From Panulirus ornatus (Eukaryota > Arthropoda > Malacostraca > Decapoda > Palinuridae): 64,000 nt of DNA. The DNA lies in NCBI RefSeq assembly GCF_036320965.1, contig NC_092289.1:19679278-19743277 (forward strand), in the 5' to 3' direction. Positions 51,660 through 63,630 of the stretch are shown piece after piece. How positions within the stretch are numbered: position 1 is the first letter of the stretch; each line of letters starts with the position of its first letter. The notes beneath the pieces were generated by a model. It searched no databases. It was not told where the DNA came from and was given only the letters and a program-made list of their open reading frames with translations. The position numbers were made by a program, and so were the translations under genes.

Positions 51660-53270
51660 CTAAAGTACAAAAATTTCAGCTAAAGATGCTCCAGAAAAAG
51701 GATCTACTCTATAAACCCCATTTCAAAAGAACTTTGTCCTAACAAGGGATTAACAAATATCTTTCAATCCCTCTAACAGGCCCATGCCATCCAATACATC
51801 ATAGCGATCGAGAAATGATACTTGCCAGACATCATGAACCACAGAATTAACCAGCCCATTATGAAAAGGGGAGGGTGACCATCATTCATAAATTGCTCTT
51901 AGCATCCTGGCTTTGAGAGAAAACAAAGCTTCTATAATCTAGAATGTCCATTACGACCAAGACCAAGCAGTGAAAGTTATTTGTCTGCCAAAACATCATC
52001 CAATGTCAACAGGACTGAACCAGATTAAAATGGAAGCTTGACCAGATGTTCAATCCTATGCTGGCACTCACCCAGGGGCAAAACAACACTGTTGCTCCAT
52101 ACTTCAGAAATACCTTTCCAGTTCCTTCCTATAGTGAAATTTCCCTGTCTGGGACCCATACACAAAATAAAAAATGAGGGAGCAGAGAAAGACAAATGAC
52201 TCATGCTACCTACATCTCATTCACTTTGGTAATTCCCAATATCAACATGCCCGTATATTCATCACATTAAAACTATTATATTGTACCAACATACTATCCA
52301 CCTTGATCATTTCCAATATCATCAAATACACGCTTTCTATAAAAACTTTTTGTCATACAAACTAGTAAATACAGGTAAGCAAACAAACAGGCTAATAAAC
52401 ATGCTATATATAAGAAGCACAGCACTTGTTATAATGCAGAGCATAAATCAAAATTCAGTACATACAATATATTCAAGTATCCTAAAACACTAACCAAGGC
52501 TCACATATAATACACCATTCTCCTATCAAACTTAGTAATTGATTCAAAAATAAAAAGAAAAGGGATACTGATCCAAAGAATGGAAAGAGCTGTTATGGTA
52601 GGAGATTTCCTGTTGGCATGCAAACCTAGAGTTTTATGAGCAATAGAATGGGTGAAAAAGAGTGGGTCAACGACACTATGACTATGGTGGTTTATGAATG
52701 GCCAAAGGTGGATCCGAAAGGACAGTGCTGCCAGTTCCAAGAATATGTGGATAACAAAGGGTGGGAAAGGAAAGTATTTCCTCACCAGACACACTGAGGG
52801 TAGGTAGGTCCTAATCATAATTTTCCCATACATAATCGAGAGAATCTGTCACACTTAAGGGACAGACTGCAGACATGTCATAGAAGGGTGAAAACAGGGC
52901 TGGAAATCCTTCCCTCCCTATATTTCATTTTCTTAAAGCTGTATCTCAATGGGATGAAAGTGAGGAGTGCTCATGCCCCTCTTGGGATGTCCAAATGAAC
53001 GTAGATGTAAACAGGATGAGAACAAGGGAGATGAGTAGTATGTTTGAGGAAAGAATCCTGAATGTTCTAGCTTTGAATAGAAGTAAGCTGAAAAGGAAGG
53101 GGTAAAAATGATTTGGGAACATCTTAAGGGTAAAGTCAGGAGTTAGTGTGAGGATGAGAGCAAAGTAAGGGGGTAGCACTTCAGGTGAAGGATGAGTTCC
53201 AGAATGTTCTAAAGTCTTTAAGGAAGTAAACCCCAGACTGATATGCATGAAAATGAAAGTGGATTTTGAG
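51660..53270. other. Upstream intron, possible old LINE debris
   Basis: 52585-52760 (ttatggtaggagatttcctg) weakly recalls the GDF endonuclease motif of LINEs. Otherwise unassigned. Confidence 0.3.
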
Positions 53271-53274
53271 AGAG

Positions 53275-53540
53275 GGGTGATTAATAGTGCTCATGCACCT
53301 GGAAATGCAGAATGGAGCAGCTGGTGGGATGCTTGTTCATTACTTGGTGGAGGAAAGAGTGAGCCTTTGTAGAGACTTTGGGAAAAGAGGAAATGATACT
53401 GGTGAGAACAATGTAGTGAAAGCAAGTAAACTTGGGGAAGAGGTGTATTTGACGAGAAACCAGGAGGGATTGAGTAGAATGACAAAAGGTAAGAACAAAT
53501 GAAGCTAAGGAAGTATCTAAGGAGGTATCTAAGTAAGCAG
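53275..53540 (+). mobile_element. Old LINE A endonuclease fragment
   Basis: caggtgggatgcttgttcat-like (GGMLVHYLVEERVSLCRDFG) aligns with [19 protein letters not shown], with the catalytic SDH replaced by LVH. A decayed copy. Confidence 0.65.
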
Positions 53541-56500
53541 TACTTATATGTGTGAGAGATGTGTGGCATGCAGAAGGCGAGATAAGAATTTAATTCTAGT
53601 AAATGCATGATGAGTTGTATGCTTTCTTAATTATTCCTCATAACTAATCAAAAACTAAAAAAGAATACAACCTTCTTTATCTGGGGATCTCCCATTAGTT
53701 AAGCATTTTTCATCATAACACTTCTTTTTTATTTCAGTTATGAAATTGCTAGTAACAGTGAGTAGCACAGAAAAATAGGAAAAGTAAAAAGAAAGAAAGT
53801 AAAACTGAGGCTCTAAATTGCTTGCCTGATACCTCAAAACCAGAGTAAATCCCTTTGATTAAACTCATGGAGAGGTAAGGCTCTATAAATGTGGCACAAT
53901 AACCTGTGGTATGACACTGCCATCCACTGAAATTAAATGACTGCTTACTTTCATATCTCTAGTATCCTTCTTGATAGGAAACTGACAATCACTTTACTAA
54001 TGTCAAGAACATATAAATGTGGGTAAAGATCCAATCTATTAGTATCATATATTTCATTAATTCAATGTCGTTTTGTGTCAACAAAGTATGCAGGAAGAAG
54101 TAAAATAAAGAATCAAGTAAACCATATTCATTCTGACAAGATTTAGAATTTAACTGAATTAATTATTATCTACAATGAATGAAAACAGTATTCAGATTTA
54201 ACTTTCACAATAACTTTTCCTGTACACGAAAGAGCAATCAACAACCCCTACTTCATGCCCTATGTGATGGCACAAACAATATATATCCAGATGTTTGTCC
54301 ATCATTTCTTTCAAAAAAAACATTCATTCTCATTACCTTGCGTTTCCGTCTCATTTTCTGTGTAAGACCACTACAGACTGCAACAAACTGCAATTACACT
54401 TTAAATATATGTGATGATATACACTAAGGGAATATCAGGGGACAAACAATATTACACAGGACCACCTCAACACGTCTGCTCCCACTGTGTTATCAAAGAC
54501 ACACTGGCATGAGCAGCATCATGTAACATCCACCTGTTGGGTGTTTCAGTTCTGCTACTCCAAAGAAACCCAACTCTTCTCAAAAGTGGAAACCTTAGCA
54601 CAACACACTGACAACTGACATATTTGAAATTTTAAAAGAATTCTTATGCAGTAAGTAATATCGATAAAATGGATAGTTTCATTAACTGAGAGACAGTATA
54701 AAAGCAACTGGCAATGCATACTTAATCCTAATGAAATAAGATACCTTGTCTCTTTTTTCTTATCTATAGTGGATATCTTACCAAATTATTGCTATTAAAA
54801 GAGAACAGTATGTCTCACTTCATGCTATAAACAGCAAATAACTATCTACAGCTAACTTAAGGACATAAACATAAATGCAACACTAATACGGTAGGCAGCA
54901 ACCTTGAAATATGATCCTCAAGATTCCACACACCAGGTAGGCTTGTGGCTAACCTCGGACGGGCACATTCTTGGGAATATCCACTAAACTTATTCCTTCC
55001 TTCTTACAATGATACGTATGGAAATAAGAAAATTACCATCCACGATGGCAGACACTTTCTTCCATCTTATATAACCTTTCTTGCATCCTATGGAGATAGA
55101 ACATACAAAATTCCTAATTAAAACACATACTTGTACTAAACTTTAATGAAAATATTAAAAATAATGAAATATGTTACACAATATATATCCTGAATATTCA
55201 GTACCATTTATTCAAATCCCTAAACAGTAAATGGGTGAGAAATTTCCTGTCTCCTGAGATCCCAATATAGAATCTAAGGTCCCATCTAAAAGTTTGAAAT
55301 CAGATAACATTTTTTATCATTATATAGAAGACTCACCTTTACCCATAACACAACATTAGCTACTTCATGTCATGCAAAATCCAAAAGGCTTATACTTCAT
55401 GTCATGCAAAATCCAAAAAGCTTATAAAGAGCCGAAAAAAAAAAGGTTCACCATCGTAAAGCATTCATATCTTTTCTACAAGTTACCAAATAATTTTACT
55501 CATTCAATATACCCAATCCAATAAATATATCATTGCTTGTAACTTCACACCAAAAAAAGATGTAAAACCAACAAAATTCCCACCCACACCACTAAAATGT
55601 TTCAAGTGGTATCAACTGTTCTTTACAAAATCTGAAATTTTGTTATATACTGTTTAATCACACTTCCATTTTCCTACCAATCCCATTTTACATTATGAAA
55701 CTTCTGCCTACAGAGGGACACAGTAAAAAATTTAATACACTTTCATAAGGCGTATTATTCTTGATTTCATGGAGACATTTCATCTCAACTTTGTGGCAAT
55801 TCATCATAACCATAATGTGTTTTCAGTCTAAACCAAATACAGATGTCCCATAATTAATAATTTGGGTGAATAAGTTTCCCAAGGTATTTAATTGTTATAT
55901 GTGGCATCAACTGTAATTAATCAAACTTACATACTACAGTTAGAAAATCTTCCCTCCATTTGCCTGCCATTCCCACTTACCATAATGAACCTTCAGCTCA
56001 ACAGGGAAGGGGTAAGATCAGTGAAGAGAATACATCTTGTTATTTTTTTCTATACCTTCATGGCTGACTACTCTGAAATGAAAAACAAATAAAGATATAT
56101 AAATGCAACGATCACCTATGCAAAAACTCCTAACACATGCCTACAAATACAGAAAGGTGGATATGAAAATCTTCATATTTCACTAAAGTCAAAAATTAAA
56201 GAAAGCTGGATTCAACAAATATTCATATATTTCTACATACAATGAACTTCATTTTTCAGCACATGATCAATGCATCCACAGATACATTTTCAGTAAATAA
56301 GTGTTATGATACAGACTTACTCTCATCATCTGAAGAGATGAGAATTAAATTGCATCCACTTAGGTACTGTGGATAACATAATGAGGTTATTGTGACCACA
56401 AGACCCGGCCGCTAGATTGCAACTCTTCTGTGAGCTTTTCTGACTGACACTAGCAAGCCTGCAATTGCTCCAACCCATTACATCAATTATAAACAGCAGA

Positions 56501-56869
56501 AATCTGGAATAATACTGTAAAAGTGGTCCATTTCTTGTACTTCTATTTCCAAGGATTTTTTTTTTTAATCACAATAATAACCATAAAAAAACTACAAGTG
56601 ATTACATAACATCTATAAGGTTGTTTTGTTCATTATCTTCTACACACTACAAATTTTATGAATATACATTTTTGGCATCTGCCACAGAAATAAAGCTATC
56701 ACTTACAGTTTGCTAGTCCTGATTACTATTCCAAGGATAGGCCTCAAATGACGATACAGTCAGTCAATTACTATGGCCAATCATCTTTCATTTCATATGA
56801 CTATTGCTTTTACTGGAACCATAAACCAATACAACCTCTAGTTCAGTCAGGCTTAGTCCTAAGCTACTG
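53541..56869. other. Repeat-poor upstream intron
   Basis: 3.3 kb with no LINE or S1 copy. A recent 32-base tandem duplication (tacttcatgtcatgcaaaat) lies at 55361-55424. No conserved-looking frame. Confidence 0.5.
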
Positions 56870-57570
56870 ACCATCTAGTGTGTTCCCAATTGATCAAGAA
56901 ATGTGTAAACATAAAAGGAAAAGATTTATGTATATATATGTGCATATGAATGGTTGGGCCTGGCACCAACTTGCTGACACAGGAAACAGCGATTATGTAT
57001 GATAAATATAAAAAATAAGGAAAAGATATGCATGAGATGCAGGGTTCAACCCTCCCTGGATATCACCTCAGATCTCCATCCCTAATGACCTTACTAATGT
57101 CATCCTATACTACTGTTTCATGTTAGGTGCTACATGATTTACAAACTTGAAATGAACATACATATCATATGAGGTTGTTCAATCATCCCCATCATGGGGG
57201 AAAAGGGGCATTAAATCCCCATGACCTGCCTAATGTTATGCTATATAACAGAGTCAAGTTAGGTGCTCAGTGATAGAGAAATGGTACAACATACAAGGAA
57301 CACGTATATTTGTTGGGGTTCAGCCCCTGAGGCTGTCTCCCATTTTTCCCTTCCACAACCTTCCTCGTTATCCAACATCACTGTGTCAAGTCTGGCAATG
57401 ACTAGTCAAGAAATATGGAAAATGTTAGGGAGGGAATGCGAAAACTCTCCCCTTCTAAGTATGAGAGATAGATGGGGGTCCAAAACTCCAACCCCTCCCA
57501 ACCATCCTTGCATCCTCCTGTATCACTGTGTCAAGTGTGGTGCTGATTGATCAAGAAATGTGGAAAGCTA
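56870..57570. repeat. Diverged repeats with a LINE tail remnant
   Basis: The phrase tgtcaag(t)taggtgct / tgtcaagtgtggtgctgatt / ttgatcaagaaatgtg occurs at least four times (56890, 57120, 57255, 57380, 57530) with loose spacing. An old LINE A tail (gaatggttgggcctggcacc, ctgacacaggaaacagcgat) sits at 56935-57010. Confidence 0.6.
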
Positions 57571-59143
57571 TTAGGTACAGATACAAACAACTCTTATGTA
57601 TACCAATAACTATTATTGGAACAATTCACAAAAGCCACATGCAAGCTTGTGACACTTGACAGTGTGATTTTTCAAGTGACATCTAAGCAGCTGTTTTCTT
57701 GCTCCGTAACTATCTTCTTTTTTATTTCCCAACTTTTTCTACATAGATACTGGAAAAAATTACCACTGAAGTTAAAAACTTAAGTATGGTACATATGGAC
57801 AGATAATAAGGTTTCAACACTATAAACCATTACCCCAAGCCTATCTCAGCAAAAATAATAAACTCAATTATCATCAACTATCAACAGAAAATTACAAGTT
57901 TGTAAGTACAAACTGAAACTTGTTTTGGATGCACAGTGAATATGTTTTCTTGTGCTCAAGTTATACATCATTTAGAGAATATAATAAAAGTTGCAAAGCA
58001 TCATTCACAGCATTGATATTTAATAAGATACCAAATACGGCACTGGTAAAGAAGAAATGAGAAAAAAATATGAGTAAATTGGTGGAAAAGTACATGAATC
58101 AAAAAAAAAAATTAACAGAATCTATGAAAACCTCACCAAACCTCCCTACAGGTTGAGACTGATAACATTTAATTAAAGTACAACTTTCACGCCTATGACT
58201 GAGCATTGTGCAAACAGCTACCAAATACCTAAAAACACTTAATGACCAAGCAGCCAGTTGTGCCACCATCAAATCCCAACAACATGTGATCCCAGAACAC
58301 ATCATATCAAAGCATCTATATTTCACTTACAAATCTCAGCTACATGGAGTGGTAAGGTGAAATTTTCAGAGTTCATCATAATTTCTAAAGGAACTTTACC
58401 TGCTTTACCATTAATCAACCCCACATTTTCCCTGATGTTCATAACCATAAATACTATCATGTTACCTAACACCAAACAATAAAATGCATTACTCCAAGTC
58501 ATGTTTCGTAACTCCTGTATTCTCCAGAGCAAATATCCACTGCTATTTTTGATGGATGGCTACAATGGGTGCCAATCCACTCAATAAATCCTGTAATAAG
58601 GTGGTACAGAACAAGTAATAATATCGACAAAGACGATCTAATTCACATCAGAAATTTTGTTACATTTCACAGTTTTCACGGAAGCAAGATTTAAGTAACA
58701 CATCTCTTGTAAGTGTACTGAATCAACTGTTTGAATGATATTCACGTAATTCCCCTAATCATAACTACAAACCGTGAAATTTTGCAAATTTTCATCCCCA
58801 AACAAACGTCAAGTGCAAAATTAGGTCTGCAAGTGTTCAGAAAATCCATGTTCGAGGTACATTATAAACGTCTACAAATGACCATACAACTTATTGTTTA
58901 GTCAAGGACCACAAGGAATCCTACAGAACCTTTACAGCATGTAACCTATGCAATAAACCTAAGCAAATGAGCCAGATGGACAGATGTCCAGGGTCACTGA
59001 CACAACTGACCAACCGCATCATAAATCCTTCAGTTCGAGCTGTTTTCCCCTCTTAACATATTCACTACAGTATCTTGCTTCACTCCCATACTAATGTGAG
59101 TCTACCTAGGAATCTACAAGAAGAAGAATGCAAGGAATCTTAC
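57571..59143. other. Upstream intron, nothing recognised
   Basis: AT-rich. A minus-strand open frame at 58532-58323 is bounded by plausible splice signals but resembles nothing known. Confidence 0.35.
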
Positions 59144-59341
59144 CTATTAAACGTAAATACTCAGAACGAAGTTTTGGGCCACCCAGCATATCCACCTTAG
59201 TCTTACATCCAGGTCACATTGTGTCCAATGGCTCGTTAACCGTATTTTACCATTCTCTCCTTTCTTACACCAATTAGAACAGTCTAGAATTCTCATATAA
59301 TTTGATTTATATGAAGTAAACTCCTCTAAAGGACGGTACAA
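59144..59341 (-). other. Possible untranslated first exon of Dicer-1
   Basis: A strong donor (AATAG then GTAAGA) sits at 59144 on the minus strand, upstream of exon 1 and in the repeat-poor part of the locus. The exon 1 acceptor at 51660 requires an upstream exon. The segment contains a 64-codon open frame that would act as an upstream ORF if transcribed from the first ATG. The upper boundary is unknown and no clear core promoter motif was found. Confidence 0.25.
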
Positions 59342-59392
59342 ACTTAAATGAAAAACAAAGGTTTCTACTGCATAATCTTCGTTTAGGCATCA

Positions 59393-59405
59393 TGGCTCTC
59401 GGAGG
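59393..59405 (+). other. Possible first coding exon of a divergent gene
   Basis: ATGGCTCTCGGAG is followed directly by GTAAGG, a good donor, on the strand opposite Dicer-1 and less than 300 bases from the proposed Dicer-1 first exon. Read through, the frame runs 26 codons to TAG. Either a short exon or chance. No downstream exon was recognised up to 64000. Confidence 0.15.
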
Positions 59406-60390
59406 TAAGGTTACATTTGGGAAATGTGTTGCAGCGGATTATTTGAATTACAGGTATTTTCATCGACGATAGGTGAGTGCTTATTTTCATAACTGATCTG
59501 TAGTATTTTAGATAATAGGCAGAACCATAATTCAAGAAAGTTAAAAAGATACATGGTTAAGAGAGATAAATGGCTGCTTATAGCCATTCATTGACCGTCA
59601 GATATTCAAATTTTGGAAATGTTCAGTAAAGAATAAATTAGCAGATTTCAACTTGTTTAAGATTATAATGGAGGATTTGATTTCTCTTCCAAAACCTACA
59701 TGTATTCATAATTTGAATATAAACCTTAATGGCACCACAGCATTATACAACATAGTTTTTTTGTACATGGCGGTTACTTTGCCAACTTTTCAGCGTACTG
59801 GCCTGAGTCTCAGTGGAGCCTAGGGCTAGTAGGCTTCACTAGATTCATCCATTGAGCTGAGTATTCCTCACCGATGGGTCTTAACGTTATTTTGCTAACT
59901 CCTTGGCATCATTAGGTTAAAGGATATTTCACCGATAATCCCGTATGTACCAGGAGCCGATATTTCCTGATACTTTCATTGATCTCTCTTAACCAAAGCA
60001 AACTTCATGCAACATTTGCTGAAAAGGTAACAGTATTGATTCATTTGATTGGCATTCCATTCCCTGACAAAATCGAGCCAGCCACCGTCAGTTTTAGATT
60101 TGGTTACTGGCTATAGAACTGTGAAGGCTACTTGTCCCGCGTATATGGGGGGGGGGGGTGGAGCACCCTTAAGAAGAAATAGAAATGCGTTACGAATTTT
60201 GAGATATGTAAGAAAATCATATAAACCCACAAAAAGTGCAGCTGGTTTATGATAAAAACCGAGTGATTGCCTGTTTTTACACTGAAGAGAAACACTGATT
60301 ACTGTTCCTGATCTTATTGATCTTATATGAATAAAAGAAATATTTTGACACACGATTCTCATTTGCATGAACAACTAGATCCCCTAATCA
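59406..60390. other. 5' flank, nothing recognised
   Basis: No repeat family identified. A G run (60148-60158) is the only notable composition feature. Confidence 0.4.
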
Positions 60391-60397
60391 GGCCCAT

Positions 60398-60467
<70 letters not shown>

Positions 60468-60469
60468 CG
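60398..60469. repeat. (TA)n microsatellite
   Basis: (TA)n with one CA interruption, at the 3' side of the tRNA-derived SINE that follows. Confidence 0.97.
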
Positions 60470-60586
60470 AACAAAGTGCATATGAACGCGAACCTTCACA
60501 GAACATACTAACTTCCCACAGCCAAGATCGAACCCGGGACCCCTGTGCAACAAGCGGAGGCGGTACCGCTAGGCTGTGATAGCCCT
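60470..60586 (-). mobile_element. tRNA-derived SINE
   Basis: On the minus strand: gggctatcacagcctagcgg (A-box region with tagcggta), then a tgcac anticodon-loop-like segment and gtcccgggttcgatcttggc, a good polymerase III B box (GGTTCGATC). The head resembles an alanine-type tRNA but lacks a proper acceptor stem and continues into ~45 bases of non-tRNA sequence and (TA)n. Confidence 0.75.
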
Positions 60587-60721
60587 TAATAAAGTATGAC
60601 TATTCGAATAGTATGTACTCGAATACCCTTCGTCTCACGTTGGTGAGCAACGGGGTCTACACCGGTCACTTCCCAACAGGCTCATACAGCCAGCAGATAG
60701 CATTTTACCGAACCTTAGTGT
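60587..60721. other. Unassigned segment between SINE and (TA)n
   Basis: Contains ggtgagcaacggggtctaca and aacaggctcatacagccagc. GC-richer than its surroundings and probably another dispersed repeat, family unknown. Confidence 0.35.
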
Positions 60722-60723
60722 AC

Positions 60724-60816
<93 letters not shown>
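60722..60816. repeat. (TA)n microsatellite
   Basis: Long perfect (TA)n, about 85 bases. Confidence 0.98.
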
Positions 60817-60821
<5 letters not shown>

Positions 60822-60905
60822 AATGAGTCCACGGGGAAATGAAACACGATAAGTTCCCAAGTGCACTTTCGTGTAATAATCATATCATCAAGGGAGAGAC
60901 GTAAC
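60817..60905 (+). repeat. Probable dispersed repeat fragment
   Basis: ttaatgagtccacggggaaa, cacgataagttcccaagtgc, actttcgtgtaataatcata. I recall similar sequence beside microsatellites in marine invertebrate libraries, but this is memory, not a search. Confidence 0.35.
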
Positions 60906-60987
60906 TAGGACGCAGAGGAGGCCAAGTGAGGATTTTCCCTCAGCCTCAGTCCTCTGTTCTTAACATTACCTCGCTAACGCGGGAAAT

Positions 60988-60990
<3 letters not shown>
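60906..60990 (+). mobile_element. S1 short retroposon, truncated
   Basis: gaggccaagtgaggattttc, cagcctcagtcctctgttct, cctcgctaacgcgggaaatg. Confidence 0.85.

Positions 60991-61077
<87 letters not shown>
60989..61077. repeat. (TA)n microsatellite and T run
   Basis: Perfect (TA)n to 61061 followed by a T run. Confidence 0.97.
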
Positions 61078-61078
<1 letters not shown>

Positions 61079-61195
61079 AATTTTCCAAAAGCAGGAACAG
61101 AGAAGAGGGCCAGATGAGGATATTCCCTCAAAGGCACAGTCCTCTGTTCTTAACGCTACCTCGCTATCGCGGGAAATGGCGAATAGTATGAAAAA

Positions 61196-61200
<5 letters not shown>
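61078..61200 (+). mobile_element. S1 short retroposon, truncated form
   Basis: aattttccaaaagcaggaac, gccagatgaggatattccct, taacgctacctcgctatcgc, aaatggcgaatagtatgaaa. Confidence 0.9.
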
Positions 61201-61257
<57 letters not shown>

Positions 61258-61270
61258 AGAAAATAAAGTG

Positions 61271-61367
<97 letters not shown>
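61201..61367. repeat. (TA)n, (CA)n, (TA)n microsatellites
   Basis: (TA)n to 61253, a short unique spacer, (CA)n 61273-61303, then (TA)n to 61367. Confidence 0.97.
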
Positions 61368-61368
<1 letters not shown>

Positions 61369-61389
61369 GCACATATACATACATATACA

Positions 61390-61665
61390 TGAACATTATT
61401 CATACTTTCCTTCTTCCGTTCTGTCCCTACCCCGCCCGACAGGAACTGCATTGCTACACCTCCCCCCACCCCTCCCACTAAACCACAACCCCTCCCACCA
61501 AGCCCCCACCCCCGCTTCAACGGGTAGCGCCTGGAAAACAGACAAAAAGGCCACATTCGTTCATACTCAGCCTCTAGCTCTTGTGTCATGCACCGAAATC
61601 ACAGCTCCCTATCCACATCTAGGCCATACAGACCTTTTCATGGTTTACCCTAAACGCTTCACATG
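61390..61665 (-). mobile_element. LINE A long-tail fragment
   Basis: cttcaacgggtagcgcctgg, aggccacattcgttcatact, cacagctccctatccacatc, ttttcatggtttaccctaaa and cgcttcacatg. The outermost tail core is replaced by a C-rich stretch (61425-61510). It joins the next copy at the shared bases atg. Confidence 0.8.
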
Positions 61666-63545
61666 AAAGCTGGCAAGGCGGCGGGTTTGGATGGTATTGC
61701 AGCGGAATTTATTAGAATAATAGGGTGACTGTTGTTGACTGGTTGGTGAGGATATTCAGTGTATGTATGGCTCATGGTGAAGTACCTGAGGACTGGCGGA
61801 ATGCATGCATAGTGCCATAGTACAAAGGCAAAGGGGATAAAGATGAGTGTTCAAATTACAGAGGTATAAATAAGTCTGTTGAGTATTCCTGGGAAATTAT
61901 ATGGGAGGGTATTGATTGAGAGGGTGAAGGCATATACAGAGCATCAGATTGGGGAAGAGCAGTGTGGTTTCAGAAGTGGTAGAGGATGTGTTTGCTTTGA
62001 AGAATGAATGTGAGAAATACTTAGAAAAACAAATGGATACAAATGTAACATTTATGGATCTGGAGAAGGCATATGACAGAGTTGATAGAGATTCTCTGTG
62101 GAGGATATTAAGAATAAATGGTGTGGGAGGCAAGTTGCAAGAAGCAGTGAAAAGTTTTTATCGAGGATGTAAGGCATGTTTACGAATAGGAAGAGAGGAA
62201 AGTGATTGGTTCTCAGTAAAAGTCGGTTTGCGGCATGGGTGCGTGATGTCTCCATGGTTGTTTAATTTGTTTTGGATGGGGTTGTTAGGGAGGTGGATGC
62301 AAGAGTTTTGGAGACAGGGGCAAGAATACAGTCTGTTGTGAATGAGAGGGCTCGGGAAGTGAGTCATTTGTTGTTCGCTTATGATACAGCGCTGGTGGCT
62401 GATTTGGGTGAGAAACTGCAGAAGCTGGAGACAGTTTGGTTAAGTGTGTGAAAGAAGAAAGCTGAGAGTAAATGTGAATAAGAGCAAGGTTGATAGGTAC
62501 AGTAGGGTTGTGGGACAAATCGGTTGGGAGGTAAGTTTGAATGGAGAAAAACTGGAGGAAGTGGAGTGCTTTAGATATATGGGACTGGATTTGACAGCGG
62601 ATGGAACCATGGAAGCGAAAGTGAGTCACAGTGTGGGGGAGGGGGCGAAGGTTCTGGGAGCGTTGAAGAATGTGTGGAAGGCAAGAACAATATCTTGGAA
62701 AGCAAAAATGGGTATGTTTGAAGGATTAGTGGTTCCAACAATGTTATATGGTTGCGAGGAGAGGGCTATAGATAGGGTTGTGCGGAGGAGAGTGGATGTG
62801 TTGGAAATGAGATGTTTGAGGACAATATGTGGTGTGAGGTGGTTTGATCGAGTAAGTAATGAAAGGGTAAGAGAGATGTGTGATAATAAAGGGTGTGGTT
62901 GAGAGAGCAGAAGAGGGTGTATTGAAATGGTTTGGTCTCATGGAGAGATTGAGTGAGGAAAGATTGAGAAAGAGGATATATGTGTCAGTGGTGGAACGAG
63001 AAGTGGGAGACCGAATTGGATGTGGAAGGATGGAGTGAAAAAGATTTTGAGCGATCGGGGCCTGAACACACAGAAGGGTGAATTGCGTGCAAGGAAGTAA
63101 ATTGGAACGATGTGGTATACCGGCGTCGACGTGCTGTCAATGGATTGAACCAGGGCATGTGAAACGTCTGGGGTAAATCATTATAAAGTTTTGTAGGGCC
63201 TAGATGTGGAAAGGGAGCTGTGGTTTCGGTGCATTACACATGACAGCTAGAGACTGAGTGTGAACGATTGTGGCCTTAGTTGTCTTTTCCTAGCGCTACC
63301 TTGCTCGCGCGGGGGGGGGGGGGTTCATTTCATGTGTGGCGGGGTGGCGAAGAAACGGATGAAGGCAAGTATGAATATGTACGTGTATACATGTGTATGT
63401 CTGTGTATGTATACGTTGAAATGTATAGGTATGTACATGTCAGTGTGTGGACGTGTATGTATATACATGTGTATGCGGGTGAGTTGGGCTATTCTTTCGT
63501 CTGTTTCCTTGCACTAACTCGCTAACGCCGGAGAACGACAAAGTA
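61666..63545 (+). mobile_element. LINE A copy, RT to long tail, frameshifted
   Basis: [19 protein letters not shown] start, [45 protein letters not shown] (FADD mutated to FAYD), RYMGLDLTADGTMEAKVSHS, MLYGCEERAIDRV and the long tail with gctacctt-gctcgcgcgggg. At least five indels. Inactive. Confidence 0.93.
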
Positions 63546-63550
63546 TAATG

Positions 63551-63627
<77 letters not shown>
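63546..63627. repeat. (TA)n microsatellite
   Basis: Perfect (TA)n of about 75 bases at the LINE A 3' end. Confidence 0.98.

Positions 63628-63630
<3 letters not shown>

Noticed and set aside
58323..58532. Minus-strand 69-residue frame with flanking AG and GTAAGT signals
   Set aside because: No resemblance to Dicer, and spliced to exon 1 it would reach a stop. At most an untranslated exon, not supportable.
60470..60586. A functional tRNA gene
   Set aside because: The acceptor stem does not pair and non-tRNA sequence and a microsatellite follow, so it is a SINE head.
61268..61303. (CA)n and other short arrays as CRISPR-like repeats
   Set aside because: Simple dinucleotide arrays with no repeat-spacer structure.
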